The position numbers were made by a program, and so were the translations under genes. A stretch of 64,000 nucleotides of DNA from Candidatus Nitrosopumilus sp. (GTDB lineage Archaea; Thermoproteota; Nitrososphaeria; Nitrososphaerales; Nitrosopumilaceae). The notes beneath the pieces were generated by a model. It was not told where the DNA came from. It was given only the letters and a program-made list of their open reading frames with translations, and ran no database searches. Positions 1-8,281 of the stretch are shown here, one piece after another (position 1 is the stretch's first letter; each line of letters starts with the position of its first letter). The stretch is taken from assembly GCA_013215285.1 (NCBI GenBank), contig JABSRD010000001.1, positions 242,571 through 306,570 on the forward strand, in the 5' to 3' direction.

Positions 1-525
1 AAGTAATTTTGCAAGATCAATTTTTGCTTCATCTTCAGTTCTTCCCATAATAGTTAGAGTGCGCATAGTACGTTTTAGTGACATGTGTTTAGTGAATTCA
101 ATAAATTCTCTCCAGTATTCTTTTTTTGAATCATAAAGTTCAGAACCAAGAACAATGTTTACTCCTGGACATACAAGTTTGAAAGCCTCTGTATAATATT
201 TTGAAACTTTTGAAATAGTTTCCCAATCTCCACCTAGTTTATCATTAATTAGAGTGTGCCAATCTGCAAGAAAAACTGTACAATTAACACCTGCTTTGAT
301 AAAATCATTAATTTTGAAACCAGTACTGATTAAACTACCGAGATGTAAAAAACCAGAAATTTCTAAACCAATGTAATGTTTTGGAGATGAGTTTGTCTTA
401 AATAATTCAATTAATTCATCATGTGTTACTACTTCTTCAGTTGGTGGTTTTTCAATCAAATTTACCTTTTCTGCAATGTCCAAATCAAAACAACTTTCGA
501 GATCTAAACCTATAAAGTTATTCAA
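1..525 (-). CDS. tyrS: Tyrosyl-tRNA synthetase, N-terminal part (cut by window edge)
   Basis: This class I aminoacyl-tRNA synthetase charges tRNA-Tyr in the cytoplasm. The 175 visible codons include the ATP-binding HIGH-type signature GFLHLGS, followed by the Rossmann segment with ADWHTLINDKLGG, as in archaeal/eukaryotic TyrRS. The C-terminal half with the KMSKS loop lies outside the window. The reading frame is open to base 1. I place the start at TTG 525-523 (MNNFIGLDLES), the first start codon before the conserved part. TrpRS is related, but the spacing of the motifs fits TyrRS better. Confidence 0.85.
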   Translation of the reverse strand, partial: MNNFIGLDLESCFDLDIAEKVNLIEKPPTEEVVTHDELIELFKTNSSPKHYIGLEISGFLHLGSLISTGFKINDFIKAGVNCTVFLADWHTLINDKLGGDWETISKVSKYYTEAFKLVCPGVNIVLGSELYDSKKEYWREFIEFTKHMSLKRTMRTLTIMGRTEDEAKIDLAKLL

Positions 526-577
526 AATTTTTAGCTGGATTTAGAATCTTTGAATAGTAGAAATAATTACAATACAC

Positions 578-787
578 ATGACACTTGAAGAAGGATTAGA
601 ATTAATTGAAAATTATAAGAAAGGATTACAAAAATTCATTGATCTATTACCTGAACAATCTGTCCAATTAGGGCCTGAAATGATCAAAACCCTTTCTATG
701 AACTCAAAAAATGAAATTAAAAACTTGGAAGCAATTGAAAAAGCGCTTAAAAGACAATCTAAATACGAATCTGGTTTGTCTGAATAA
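578..787 (+). CDS. Small helical hypothetical protein (69 aa)
   Basis: The family is not recognised. The protein is charged and predicted to be all helical, with a heptad-like pattern from about residue 3 to 60 and no cysteine, signal peptide or membrane segment. It starts at ATG 578, divergent from tyrS with about 50 bases between them, so the two probably share a promoter region. The codon choice is ordinary for the window, which supports a real gene. Confidence 0.6.
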   Translation: MTLEEGLELIENYKKGLQKFIDLLPEQSVQLGPEMIKTLSMNSKNEIKNLEAIEKALKRQSKYESGLSE

Positions 788-799
788 TTTTTTGAATAT

Positions 800-988
800 T
801 TACTTACAATTTTTTTTGTGTTTTCTTAAATCATCCGACATGCGAAATTCGGTTCCACATACTCTACATTTCTCTGTTTTCTTGCTATGCGCTTTTTCCT
901 GATGTTTCTTTAATTTGTCAGAATCTGGGAGAACTGTTCCACATTTTTTACATTTTAATTCATTTGTATTTTTTCCAAAAAATCCCAT
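800..988 (-). CDS. Double C2H2 zinc-finger protein (62 aa)
   Basis: Two consecutive C2H2 fingers make up almost the whole protein. Finger 1 has CKKCG followed by HQEKAH (residues about 13-35). Finger 2 has CRVCG followed by HKKNC, so its last ligand is probably Cys (C2HC) at about residues 41-61. The short N-terminus begins MGFFGKN. Such free-standing fingers are common in thaumarchaea; DNA, RNA or protein binding cannot be told apart from sequence. It converges on the preceding 69-aa gene with a 12-base gap. Confidence 0.8.
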   Translation of the reverse strand: MGFFGKNTNELKCKKCGTVLPDSDKLKKHQEKAHSKKTEKCRVCGTEFRMSDDLRKHKKNCK

Positions 989-1081
989 ATTGAATGTATT
1001 TCTACGTACTAAGAATAATAGTTTTTATGAAAAATCATCATTAAAATGAAATTATCAAAAATATTTTTGATAAATTAATAA

Positions 1082-1666
1082 TTATTCTGATTCATTCAAG
1101 CTTTTTCTTGGTTTTATGCTTAGATAAAATCCATGAGTGCTAATAATAAAACCTGCCAGAAATATTTTGGTTGCAAAAATTAAATTCCATGGTCTATCTG
1201 GATCAGGATAAGCAACTGATAATCTATCAATATCTGGAACTTGCCCATTGATTATACCTGCTGTAATTTGTGCATTTAACACTGTAAAGTTGTATAACAC
1301 TTCATAGAGTGCAATAATTGAAAATCCCAACAGCATTAATTGAAGTAGTGACATCTTTGCACCAACAATTTTATCTCCAGCAGTTCTTTTCCAACCAATC
1401 CTAGTAACACAATACCACCCAATTATTGTAGAGAAAAATATCCAAGTTGAAACTCTTGCAAAATTTTCAAAAGGAATAGTTGTATTGTTAATAGCTTCGC
1501 CCATTACATAAGTACCATTTTCAATCCATTCTATTGTTGTAACATACACCCCAAATACTAGGGATGCTATCATGATAAATCCACAAACATAGAAAATGTA
1601 AAGATAAACCTTGTAACTCGCATCTTTTTTTTCAAGATAGCGTGGCTTCATGATGCCGTTTGCCAA
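1082..1666 (-). CDS. Four-helix integral membrane protein (194 aa)
   Basis: The family is not recognised. There are about four hydrophobic helices, near residues 22-44, 70-87, 102-125 and 163-182. The loop between helices 1 and 2 is rich in Asn and Thr and contains an N-glycosylation-type sequon (NNTT), so it is probably outside. The loop before the last helix has the pattern YPDPDRPWN. Size and helix number resemble small subunits of membrane oxidoreductases, but it does not match AmoC or AmoB as I know them. It is divergent from the DegT aminotransferase gene. Confidence 0.7.
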   Translation of the reverse strand: MANGIMKPRYLEKKDASYKVYLYIFYVCGFIMIASLVFGVYVTTIEWIENGTYVMGEAINNTTIPFENFARVSTWIFFSTIIGWYCVTRIGWKRTAGDKIVGAKMSLLQLMLLGFSIIALYEVLYNFTVLNAQITAGIINGQVPDIDRLSVAYPDPDRPWNLIFATKIFLAGFIISTHGFYLSIKPRKSLNESE

Positions 1667-1733
1667 ATTTTGAAATATAAAAATTCATGTTTTCTCAACG
1701 AGATTTATAGACTAGTTATTGAAAGAATTACTA

Positions 1734-2816
1734 TTGAAAATTGCAATTAACATTCCTATAGTTGGTAAAGAAGAGATTTCAGCAGTAACTTCTATTCTTA
1801 GAAATGGTGCTTTAACCTCATCTGCAAATCAAGGAGGTAAGCATGTTCAAGATTTTGAAAAGTTAACAGCCTCTTTTGTAAAATCAAAATATGTAATTGC
1901 AGTTAATTCGGGTACTGCCGCTTTACAGGCTGCTCTTTATGCATTAGATATCAAAAACGGTGATGAAGTTTTAATTCCATCATTTACTTTTGTTGCTACT
2001 GCAAATGCAGTTGTTTCAACTGGAGCAAAACCTATCTTTGTTGACATACTAAAAGAAAATTATACAATAGATCCTGATGATCTAGAAAAAAAGATTACAA
2101 AAAAAACTCGTGCAATTATTCCTGTACATCTTTATGGAAATGTAGCTAATATTGAAAGACTTACTGAAATTTCTAAAAAATATAATCTTCCAATAATTGA
2201 AGACTCTGCACAATCTTTAGGTTCAACTTACAAAAGAAAACATACTGGAACTTTCTTTGAAATGGGATGTTTTAGTATGTATCCTGCAAAAGTAATGACT
2301 TCTGGAGAAGGTGGTTTTATTGTTACAAACAACAAAAAACTTAGAGACAAATTATTGATGATTAGAAATCATGGAATGATTCATGGATATGATACAAAAA
2401 TATTTGGTCTAAACTTAAGATTACCTGAAATTAATGCTGCAATTGCAACCATACAAATGAAAAAACTTCCAAATTTTCTAAAATCTAGAAAAAGAAATGC
2501 AGAACTTTTATCAAAATTAATTTCTGATCTTAATGTGGTAATTCCCACTCAACGAAAAAATGAAAATGTTAATTGGTATCTTTATACAATTGCAACTGAA
2601 AAACGTGATAAGTTTTTAAAAAAATTGAATGAAAAAGGAATTGGTGCTGCATCTTACTACCCTATTCCTGTTCATAAAACTCCATTTTACAAATCAAAAA
2701 CTAAACTCCCGATTACTGATTGGTCTGCCTCACATGTAATTTCTTTACCAATTCATCCTAAAGTAACTCAAAAAAATATTGAATTTATTGCTAAAACTAT
2801 TCGTGATATTTTGTGA
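1734..2816 (+). CDS. DegT/DnrJ/EryC1/StrS family aminotransferase
   Basis: This is a PLP-dependent sugar aminotransferase of the type that makes amino-sugar nucleotides for surface glycans. It shows AVNSGTAALQAAL (PLP-phosphate loop), EDSAQSLGSTY, and the Schiff-base lysine in FSMYPAKVMTSGEGG. The length of about 360 residues is normal. An in-frame TTG exists at 1719, but the TATA-like GATTTATAG near 1701-1710 sits 25-28 bases before TTG 1734, so I prefer that start (MKIAINIPIVG). No glycosyltransferase or sugar epimerase is adjacent, so the exact substrate is unknown. Confidence 0.88.
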   Translation: MKIAINIPIVGKEEISAVTSILRNGALTSSANQGGKHVQDFEKLTASFVKSKYVIAVNSGTAALQAALYALDIKNGDEVLIPSFTFVATANAVVSTGAKPIFVDILKENYTIDPDDLEKKITKKTRAIIPVHLYGNVANIERLTEISKKYNLPIIEDSAQSLGSTYKRKHTGTFFEMGCFSMYPAKVMTSGEGGFIVTNNKKLRDKLLMIRNHGMIHGYDTKIFGLNLRLPEINAAIATIQMKKLPNFLKSRKRNAELLSKLISDLNVVIPTQRKNENVNWYLYTIATEKRDKFLKKLNEKGIGAASYYPIPVHKTPFYKSKTKLPITDWSASHVISLPIHPKVTQKNIEFIAKTIRDIL

Positions 2817-2923
2817 ATGTATTAGGCACGATTGTCAAATAGCTTTCTAAAACATTTGTTTATTTTTGAGTAATTTTACCAAAATTCAATTTTGTAAATT
2901 AATTGAAAACCACATTAGAATTT

Positions 2924-3277
2924 TTAATAGCCATTTTCTTGTCTTTCTCGATTAATTTTATTTTTCTTTTTGTATTCTTCTACAATATCATTTGGTGTAA
3001 GATTTAGTTCAAGTGAAGCCTGAACAACAAAATGCCAAATATCAATTAATTCTTCTCTTGCCTCTGCTACATCAAATTTAGCTGGTGTTTTCCACCATTT
3101 CCAATTTGTTGTTCTTTGTAGCTCTATTGCTTCATGCATTATTGCAGTAGACAATGCAGATATTCTTCCTTCAGAATCTTTTGGATATCTATCGAGATTC
3201 ATCATTTCTGATAGGCCTTTTTGAAGTTTGAATATTGTATCTAATCGATCTATTTTCTCAGAAGTTTCTTGTGACAA
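2924..3277 (-). CDS. All-alpha dUTPase-like NTP pyrophosphohydrolase
   Basis: This 117-aa protein belongs to the MazG-like all-alpha NTP-PPase superfamily, closest to the dimeric dUTPase branch. It probably hydrolyses dUTP or a related nucleotide to the monophosphate and PPi. Metal-binding carboxylates are visible in HEAIELQ (about residues 48-54) and EELIDIWHF (about 75-83). The tail pattern KKNKINRERQENGY is typical of the family. It is the last gene of a leftward operon after the PfkB kinase, 39 bases away, and fits nucleotide-pool cleaning alongside tmk at 35.7 kb. Confidence 0.8.
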   Translation of the reverse strand: MSQETSEKIDRLDTIFKLQKGLSEMMNLDRYPKDSEGRISALSTAIMHEAIELQRTTNWKWWKTPAKFDVAEAREELIDIWHFVVQASLELNLTPNDIVEEYKKKNKINRERQENGY

Positions 3278-3316
3278 TGATAAATTAATTTGAGAAATAA
3301 TTGAACTTAAGTCTTT

Positions 3317-4210
3317 TTAAAATCGGATCATTTTTTCATACATCTTGACTCTTTTTGAAATATCTCCATTTTTGATTTTTAGTAATCCATCTAAACCATA
3401 TCTTTCAACTGCAAATGATCCTAAAACATTTCCATAAACTACTGCTTTTTTAATTTCAGATAAACTAGTTGATTTTTTACTTGCAAGATATCCTATCATA
3501 GCTCCTGCAAAAGAATCACCTGCTCCTGTAGGATCTACCACATTTTCTAACGAAAAACCTGCTGTTGGAAAAATTACATCATCATAAAACATAAGGGAAC
3601 CATGTTCACCTTTTTTGATAATTACATATTTTACTCCCCATTGCATCATCTTTTTTGCACACTTTATCAAATTGAATTCTTTTGTTAGAAGTTTAGCTTC
3701 TTCATCATTTATTACGACTGCATCTACAGCTTTTATCATCTTAATCACTGATTCTCTTTTAGTTGATATCCAAAAATCAATTGTATCGCACATTGAAAAT
3801 TTTACTTTATCAAATTCTTTGATTAATGCTGTATTTTGCTCAGGATCATTATTTGCAAGATATACAAATTGAGATTTTCTATAATCATCAGGAACAGTTG
3901 GTTTGAAATCAGCAAGTACGTTTAATTCAGTTTTTAAAGTTAATCTAGTACTTAATGTATTATCATATTTTCCATCATAGCGGAATGTTTTGCCTTCTTT
4001 GATAGTTAATCCTTGTAAATCAAGATGTTTAGATAAAATTTTGTGGTGTTGTTTTGGAAAATCTTTACCAACAACTGCAATTAATCCTGTATTAACAAAA
4101 TTACTTGCAGAAATTGCTGCAAAAGTTGCTGCACCACCTAAAACATTTTTTAGAGTTTTTTTTGGAGTTCTAATTGTATCTAATGCTGTAGAACCAAAAA
4201 CAGTAAGCAT
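3317..4210 (-). CDS. PfkB/ribokinase family sugar or nucleoside kinase
   Basis: This 297-aa cytoplasmic kinase has the family's N-terminal GGAATFAAISASN motif and the C-terminal ATP/anion-hole signature DPTGAGDSFAGAM, whose last Asp is the catalytic base. Archaeal members phosphorylate ribose, adenosine, cytidine, ribose-1-phosphate or KDG; the substrate cannot be read from the sequence. It sits between the LEA-like gene (11 bases upstream) and the dUTPase-like gene (39 bases downstream) on the same strand. A nucleoside or ribose substrate would fit that neighbour. Confidence 0.85.
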   Translation of the reverse strand: MLTVFGSTALDTIRTPKKTLKNVLGGAATFAAISASNFVNTGLIAVVGKDFPKQHHKILSKHLDLQGLTIKEGKTFRYDGKYDNTLSTRLTLKTELNVLADFKPTVPDDYRKSQFVYLANNDPEQNTALIKEFDKVKFSMCDTIDFWISTKRESVIKMIKAVDAVVINDEEAKLLTKEFNLIKCAKKMMQWGVKYVIIKKGEHGSLMFYDDVIFPTAGFSLENVVDPTGAGDSFAGAMIGYLASKKSTSLSEIKKAVVYGNVLGSFAVERYGLDGLLKIKNGDISKRVKMYEKMIRF

Positions 4211-4221
4211 TTGAGAAGAAA

Positions 4222-4674
4222 TTAATTTTGATGTATAAATTCGCTTGCTTGTTCCTCTGTTGGATAATAAACAAATGGAATATCAATAGATGTAATGATT
4301 AGATCATATTTTGTTATCCCAGTAATTTTCACAGTTTTTGACTCTTCATCAGTATTTGAATTTGTGTGAAAAATTCCATTAACGTAACTGCTATCTAATG
4401 GTTGTAATGTGAATGGTTCTAGCTTGCCTTTTCCCACCATTTCATCATTAGCAATTATAAAGAATTCAGTTTCTCCTGCAGTTAATATCAATAATGAGGG
4501 ATTTTCAAATCGTAATTCAATATTATAGTTAGAACCTTTTTCAGTTTCATTTAACAATTCACTATGTGTAATACTTACTTCAATTTGTGATGCAGATGTA
4601 TATTGCAAATATCCAAAAATACTCATACCTAGTATGAATAGAACAATTAGACCACCTTTTTTTGATGATTTCAT
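4222..4674 (-). CDS. Membrane-anchored LEA14/WHy-like protein (150 aa)
   Basis: One hydrophobic segment at about residues 9-25 is followed by a beta-rich extracytoplasmic domain with a YNIELRFENPSLL strand, which recalls the WHy/LEA-2 fold. It resembles in layout, though weakly in sequence, two other window proteins at 10292-10786 and 38607-39152: short N-terminal anchor, a QIEV or QVEL strand, then a F-x-NP(S/N) turn. LEA-2 domains are linked to stress and desiccation in other organisms; the role here is unknown. It starts at ATG 4674 and leads the operon with the PfkB kinase. Confidence 0.65.
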   Translation of the reverse strand: MKSSKKGGLIVLFILGMSIFGYLQYTSASQIEVSITHSELLNETEKGSNYNIELRFENPSLLILTAGETEFFIIANDEMVGKGKLEPFTLQPLDSSYVNGIFHTNSNTDEESKTVKITGITKYDLIITSIDIPFVYYPTEEQASEFIHQN

Positions 4675-4805
4675 GACTAATTATCATAAAATTACATTTT
4701 AACTCATGAGGGAATTAATCACGATAAATTGTGTAAAAGTTTTGATCTACTCTTAAAGCTCATTAGAGCTAACACAATAAATCAAAATTTAATGATTATT
4801 TCTCA

Positions 4806-5285
4806 TTGGCTAAGATAAAACTAAAGCTCGGAGAAAATGAAATTGAGATTGACTCTAGAGATTTCTATGTTGATAATCAAACACTTGGTGAAGTAATAGA
4901 TAGCATTTCACAACATTTACCTGAAAATCAAGCAAAAATAGTCTATGAACCTGTATCTGTAAATCCAACTGAAATAAATCAACCAACACAATCTGGTCTA
5001 GAATCTTTGGATAATGCAGAAACATATGAACCAGAATTTGATGAGCCCAAATACATTACTTATGAAATTAAATCAAAATTACGAATTTTAGAAACAAGTA
5101 GATTCTTTGATTCACCTAGAACTGTGACTGAAACTGTTCAACAATTAAGAGAATTTGGTTGGGCTACAAGTCCATTGGATGTTTCAAAAGCTTTGGCAAA
5201 AATGGCATCAAGCAAAGAGATTTTGAAAAATTCTTTTGAAAATAGAACCCATTATTTTGTTGAAGAATCATTAGTTACTAATTAA
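4806..5285 (+). CDS. Hypothetical protein with C-terminal winged-helix-like region (159 aa)
   Basis: The N-terminal 40 residues are strand-rich and the middle (about 60-85) is acidic and probably disordered. Residues 90-155 are helical with a pattern resembling a winged helix that reads plant- or phage-like SSxxDVSKALAKMA turns. This is weak evidence for DNA binding. It starts at TTG 4806, with ACAATAAATC near 4771-4782 as a possible TATA box. Its last 8 bases overlap the convergent zinc-ribbon gene. No known family was recognised. Confidence 0.6.
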   Translation: MAKIKLKLGENEIEIDSRDFYVDNQTLGEVIDSISQHLPENQAKIVYEPVSVNPTEINQPTQSGLESLDNAETYEPEFDEPKYITYEIKSKLRILETSRFFDSPRTVTETVQQLREFGWATSPLDVSKALAKMASSKEILKNSFENRTHYFVEESLVTN

Positions 5286-5469
5286 TAATATAATTACACT
5301 TTTTACAGTTAGAAAAAATTTCTCCATCTAAATGATCAAAGTGTGTATTACATTGGTTACACGTATGGTGCATATCAAAATAACCATCCTTTTCTCTTTC
5401 CCCTATCTTATTTGATATCAGATCTGTACTTTTGCATTTTATGCAATGACAACCACATTCAATCTTCAT
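5278..5469 (-). CDS. Zinc-ribbon protein with three CxxC pairs (63 aa)
   Basis: Nine cysteines are arranged as CGCHCIKC near the N-terminus, CNQC in the middle and CKKC near the C-terminus, so it can bind at least one and probably two zinc ions. The second knuckle, TCNQCNTHFDH, also carries histidines. There is no membrane segment. It is divergent from the 51-aa zinc microprotein (starts 46 bases apart), and the two may share a promoter and a role. Function unknown. Confidence 0.65.
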   Translation of the reverse strand: MKIECGCHCIKCKSTDLISNKIGEREKDGYFDMHHTCNQCNTHFDHLDGEIFSNCKKCNYIIN

Positions 5470-5515
5470 TATTTATCAGATAATGTATGTATAGTTACAG
5501 TACTTATACAAATCA

Positions 5516-5671
5516 TTGGAAAAAAAAAGAATCATACCAATAGAAATCGATGATCATTTCAAACTTTTTGGAAAAGAAGCATGGGAAGTAGTTTATGGTG
5601 AAAAATGCCCTGTTTGTAATGTCAGAATTGATGAATATGGTTTTTGTTCGTGTGGTTCTGGCGGAGATTAA
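5516..5671 (+). CDS. Zinc-knuckle microprotein (51 aa)
   Basis: The frame runs from TTG 5516 to TAA 5671 and encodes a protein that begins MEKKRIIPIEIDD. It has one four-cysteine site: CPVC at residues 31-34 and CSC near residues 44-46. A short Gly-rich end (GSGGD) follows. The last 50 bases overlap the end of the convergent gene 5622-6554 on the other strand. The Cys spacing and sensible hydrophobic pattern argue that it is real despite its size. Function unknown; it could be a rubrerythrin-like or translation-associated zinc protein. Confidence 0.55.
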   Translation: MEKKRIIPIEIDDHFKLFGKEAWEVVYGEKCPVCNVRIDEYGFCSCGSGGD

Positions 5672-6554
5672 ATTTTCTCATCAATGGCATAGCAAGAATC
5701 ATCAAAAACCCTATTGCCAATGGAGCAATAATTGGAAATTCTGGAATTACAGTGGTTCCAATTATTGAAATTTCTCCTGAAGAATCAGGTTTCATATTAA
5801 GCCAAACATGAGTTCCATTATTGAGATATTTATGAAAGAAAATTTTCTCATCATCAAGAAATACTAGATATGGTTCCCATAACAACTCTAATGGAATTAT
5901 TACAGTTACAAATTTATCTTTTTCAAGAACATCAAAAATGATACTCTTTGTTAGTTGATCAAAAACAAATTTATCAATATTTGAATGACTTCTAATTTCA
6001 ACTGCAAATTCAGCATCACCCCATTTTACATTTTTTAAAATTTTTGGTTCATTGATAGAATATTCTAAAATCACTTGACATCCATGACATGTTATTCCTT
6101 TCTTTTCATCAAAGTAAACAGGTCGTTCATTAGTAAAGATCAAATCTACTTCTTCAGGAAAAATGAAAGAAGTTGATTCAAGATATCTGAAACTCCATGT
6201 CCACACATTATCTTTTTGCAAAAGTACATGTTCTAAATCATATTCTATAATGGAATCACTATTAGATGGAAAAATCAATACTCCGATATTGTCTCCAATT
6301 ACTGAAAATTGTTTCTCTTTTCCTTGCTCATTTGTTACTGAAATATTTGAAACAGTTCCATAAATTAATTCAGTTTGATTTGGTAAATTTGATGAAGCAA
6401 TAACATGTTTGATGTGAACATTTCCATCTGAATTTATGATAACTTCGACAGATCTTTGATTAGATTTTTCACCAATTGAAATTTGAGCATCAGCTACAGG
6501 AACAATGGATATTATCAATAAAATTACTAAAAATCCGAAAATCTTTGTATTCAT
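5622..6554 (-). CDS. Secreted surface protein with PEF-type C-terminal sorting signal
   Basis: A signal peptide (about residues 1-23, ending VADAQ) precedes about 240 residues of beta-rich extracellular sequence with several sequons (NQT, NIS, NGT). The C-terminus has VIPEFP at about 269-274, a hydrophobic helix and basic residues, the layout of thaumarchaeal PEFG-CTERM signals handled by an archaeosortase-like enzyme, with P in place of G. A cysteine pair (CHGC, about residues 156-159) is unusual for this class and could bind metal. The start ATG directly abuts the stop codon of the cyclophilin gene, so the two are cotranscribed. Confidence 0.7.
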   Translation of the reverse strand: MNTKIFGFLVILLIISIVPVADAQISIGEKSNQRSVEVIINSDGNVHIKHVIASSNLPNQTELIYGTVSNISVTNEQGKEKQFSVIGDNIGVLIFPSNSDSIIEYDLEHVLLQKDNVWTWSFRYLESTSFIFPEEVDLIFTNERPVYFDEKKGITCHGCQVILEYSINEPKILKNVKWGDAEFAVEIRSHSNIDKFVFDQLTKSIIFDVLEKDKFVTVIIPLELLWEPYLVFLDDEKIFFHKYLNNGTHVWLNMKPDSSGEISIIGTTVIPEFPIIAPLAIGFLMILAMPLMRKFNLRQNHTNKNHIHQF

Positions 6555-7031
6555 CTATTCCACAGTTACATGAATCAATGGTGATTTCTCTAAAGGACAA
6601 TCATTGCCATCCTTGTTAAGATTTACAATTTTATCTACAACATCCATACCTTCTGTTACTTCACCAAATACTGTGTATTGTCTGTCAAGAAATGTGCTAT
6701 CAGCTGTTACAATGTAAAATTGTGAACCAGCACTGTTTGGATCTTGTGATCTAGCCATAGAAACTATGCCTCGTAAATGGGATCTTGAACTAAATTCTGC
6801 CTTGATATTATATCCTGGCCCTCCCATGCCCCATGAACCTTTGTTATCTGTTTTTGTATTTGGGTCGCCCCCCTGAATCATAAATCCAGGAATAACTCTA
6901 TGGAAGAGAGTTCCATCATAGAATCCAGATTTAGCTAATTTTTCAAAATTCCTAACTGTTTCAGGAGCTAATTCCGGTAGAAGTTTAAATGAAATTTTTC
7001 CAAAATTGGTTTCAATATTTATAGTAGACAT
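6555..7031 (-). CDS. Cyclophilin-type peptidyl-prolyl cis-trans isomerase
   Basis: This 158-aa single-domain cyclophilin catalyses proline isomerisation during folding. The catalytic-site motif FHRVIPGFMIQGGDP is present, with the downstream conserved GSQFYIVTADSTFLD and VFGEVTEGMDVVDKI. Length is normal for a cytoplasmic archaeal cyclophilin and there is no signal peptide. It is followed without a gap by the PEF-signal surface protein, so it may be coupled to that gene. The 7032-7275 region upstream is an AT-rich divergent promoter region. Confidence 0.93.
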   Translation of the reverse strand: MSTINIETNFGKISFKLLPELAPETVRNFEKLAKSGFYDGTLFHRVIPGFMIQGGDPNTKTDNKGSWGMGGPGYNIKAEFSSRSHLRGIVSMARSQDPNSAGSQFYIVTADSTFLDRQYTVFGEVTEGMDVVDKIVNLNKDGNDCPLEKSPLIHVTVE

Positions 7032-7275
7032 TGTAATTACTTTACTTTATTATCATAAGAGTCTTTTGAGAAACTTTTCTGACAATTCTTATAGATACTT
7101 AAAGTAAATTGAAAAATTCATAACGATCAGTACGTTTTTCGTTGATAAATTTATCATATAGTATTAAGAATTTTATTTTTTTCTATTTAATAAAAAATAT
7201 GAATGTATTAAATATCATAATTTTAAAATTTCAAAAGTTATAGTGTTATATAGATCAATTAAAATTTAGAATTCG

Positions 7276-7506
7276 TTGAATCGTACAAACCAAAGCACGA
7301 TAATTAAAGAAGCGATTAATTCTTATCTTGACAAAGGGGTAACCGACAAACAGGATATCTATACCAAAGTAGTTGATGAACTTGGTGTACCAAGACCAAC
7401 TGTAAGAAGAGTTGCAAGAGATCTAAGAACTGAACTATTGCAAAAAATCCAAATCTTACAATCTGATATGCCTAAAGCAACAATTACTCCTGAAAAAGAC
7501 GAGTAA
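7276..7506 (+). CDS. Small helix-turn-helix protein (76 aa)
   Basis: The protein is nearly all helix. DIYTKVVDELGVPRPTVRRV (about residues 27-46) reads as an HTH with the recognition helix at RPTVRRVARDLR. It starts at TTG 7276 after a long AT-rich leader region (7032-7275) and is followed by a T-rich terminator. This suggests a monocistronic, possibly well expressed regulator or chromatin protein. I cannot name its targets. Confidence 0.72.
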   Translation: MNRTNQSTIIKEAINSYLDKGVTDKQDIYTKVVDELGVPRPTVRRVARDLRTELLQKIQILQSDMPKATITPEKDE

Positions 7507-7510
7507 TTTC

Positions 7511-7529
7511 AGCTCTTTTTTCTTTTTAA
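7511..7529 (+). terminator. T-rich archaeal terminator after the HTH gene
   Basis: Two oligo-T runs (AGCTCTTTTTTCTTTTTAA) lie within 25 bases of the stop codon at 7506 and before the next gene. Archaeal RNA polymerase stops at such U-tracts without a hairpin. Confidence 0.5.
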
Positions 7530-7590
7530 TTATTATCAATTAGCAGTTACTACCATTACTATTATAAACAATGAATTTTCCAAATTACTT

Positions 7591-8052
7591 ATGGGGTATT
7601 TTGGAAATCATTTGGCTACTCTTGTAACTGGAGTTTTTGCAGCAACACTAACTGGACTTTGGCCATTTTTTATTGATTTTGCACCATTATTGAATTTTAT
7701 TTTCATTATGGCAGTTCCAATTACATGGTTTCTAACATTTACTTGTTGGATATCTCAAAAAAGTACTGATTACACGCATAATCACGCTCATAGTGAAAAA
7801 AAAAGCTTGAGTAATACGCATACCATTCAAACTACAACTGCTGGTAAACAAGTTAGTCTTTTAGAAATAAAACAAATTCAAAATGAATTATCTTCAGAAC
7901 TAAATGGTCTCAAAGAATTTGTTAAACTAAAAGATAGTGAAATTGAAAGATTAAATCAAAAAATTTTAAATCTTCAAACTCTTGTTCAAATTGAATCATT
8001 AAAAACTGAATTATCTAATCTAAAAATGCTAGCATCTAAAAGAAAAAATTAG
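7591..8052 (+). CDS. Membrane protein with cytoplasmic coiled coil (153 aa)
   Basis: Two membrane helices (about residues 7-28 and 33-55) form a hairpin. A His-rich linker (HNHAHSEKK, about 63-71) and a long coiled coil (about 88-148, with repeating Leu/Ile and Glu/Lys) follow. The His cluster might bind metal, but this is only an inference. It starts at ATG 7591. Its last 24 bases overlap the end of the opposite-strand cysteine-rich microprotein. Family not recognised. Confidence 0.65.
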   Translation: MGYFGNHLATLVTGVFAATLTGLWPFFIDFAPLLNFIFIMAVPITWFLTFTCWISQKSTDYTHNHAHSEKKSLSNTHTIQTTTAGKQVSLLEIKQIQNELSSELNGLKEFVKLKDSEIERLNQKILNLQTLVQIESLKTELSNLKMLASKRKN

Positions 8053-8181
8053 TTGATCCTTCTCATCTTTACAATGACCGCATATTTCGCCATGATTATT
8101 CTTACAACTAGGACAACTTACAGCACCACCAAAATGACATTTACATGAACATAATTCTGTGGGATCTTTTTTCAAATTCAA
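8029..8181 (-). CDS. Cysteine-rich zinc microprotein (50 aa)
   Basis: The frame from TTG 8181 to TAG 8029 encodes eight cysteines in 50 residues. CSCKC sits at 11-15, CPSC at 23-26 and CGHC at 34-37, with the eighth Cys as the last residue. The pattern fits one or two zinc ribbons. A second in-frame TTG at 8175 is also possible. It overlaps the 3' end of the convergent coiled-coil gene and is divergent from the secreted protein at 8282. Chance is unlikely to give three CxxC-type pairs in a short frame. Function unknown. Confidence 0.55.
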   Translation of the reverse strand: MNLKKDPTELCSCKCHFGGAVSCPSCKNNHGEICGHCKDEKDQLIFSFRC

Positions 8182-8281
8182 TAGTATAATTTCTATGTCC
8201 TGTTAATATTTGACTTTTTAGCAATTCAGATATACATGAATTGGAACAAATCTTTTATTCTAACTATGGAATTTTTCTATA

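Noticed and set aside
1082..1666. Idea that the four-helix membrane protein is AmoC or another known AMO subunit
   Set aside because: Size and topology are similar but I see none of the AmoC His/Asp/Glu metal pattern or known neighbouring amo genes.
7032..7275. Possible noncoding RNA or origin in the longest intergenic gap
   Set aside because: The region is only AT-rich with no stable hairpin, repeated box or GC-rich structured element.
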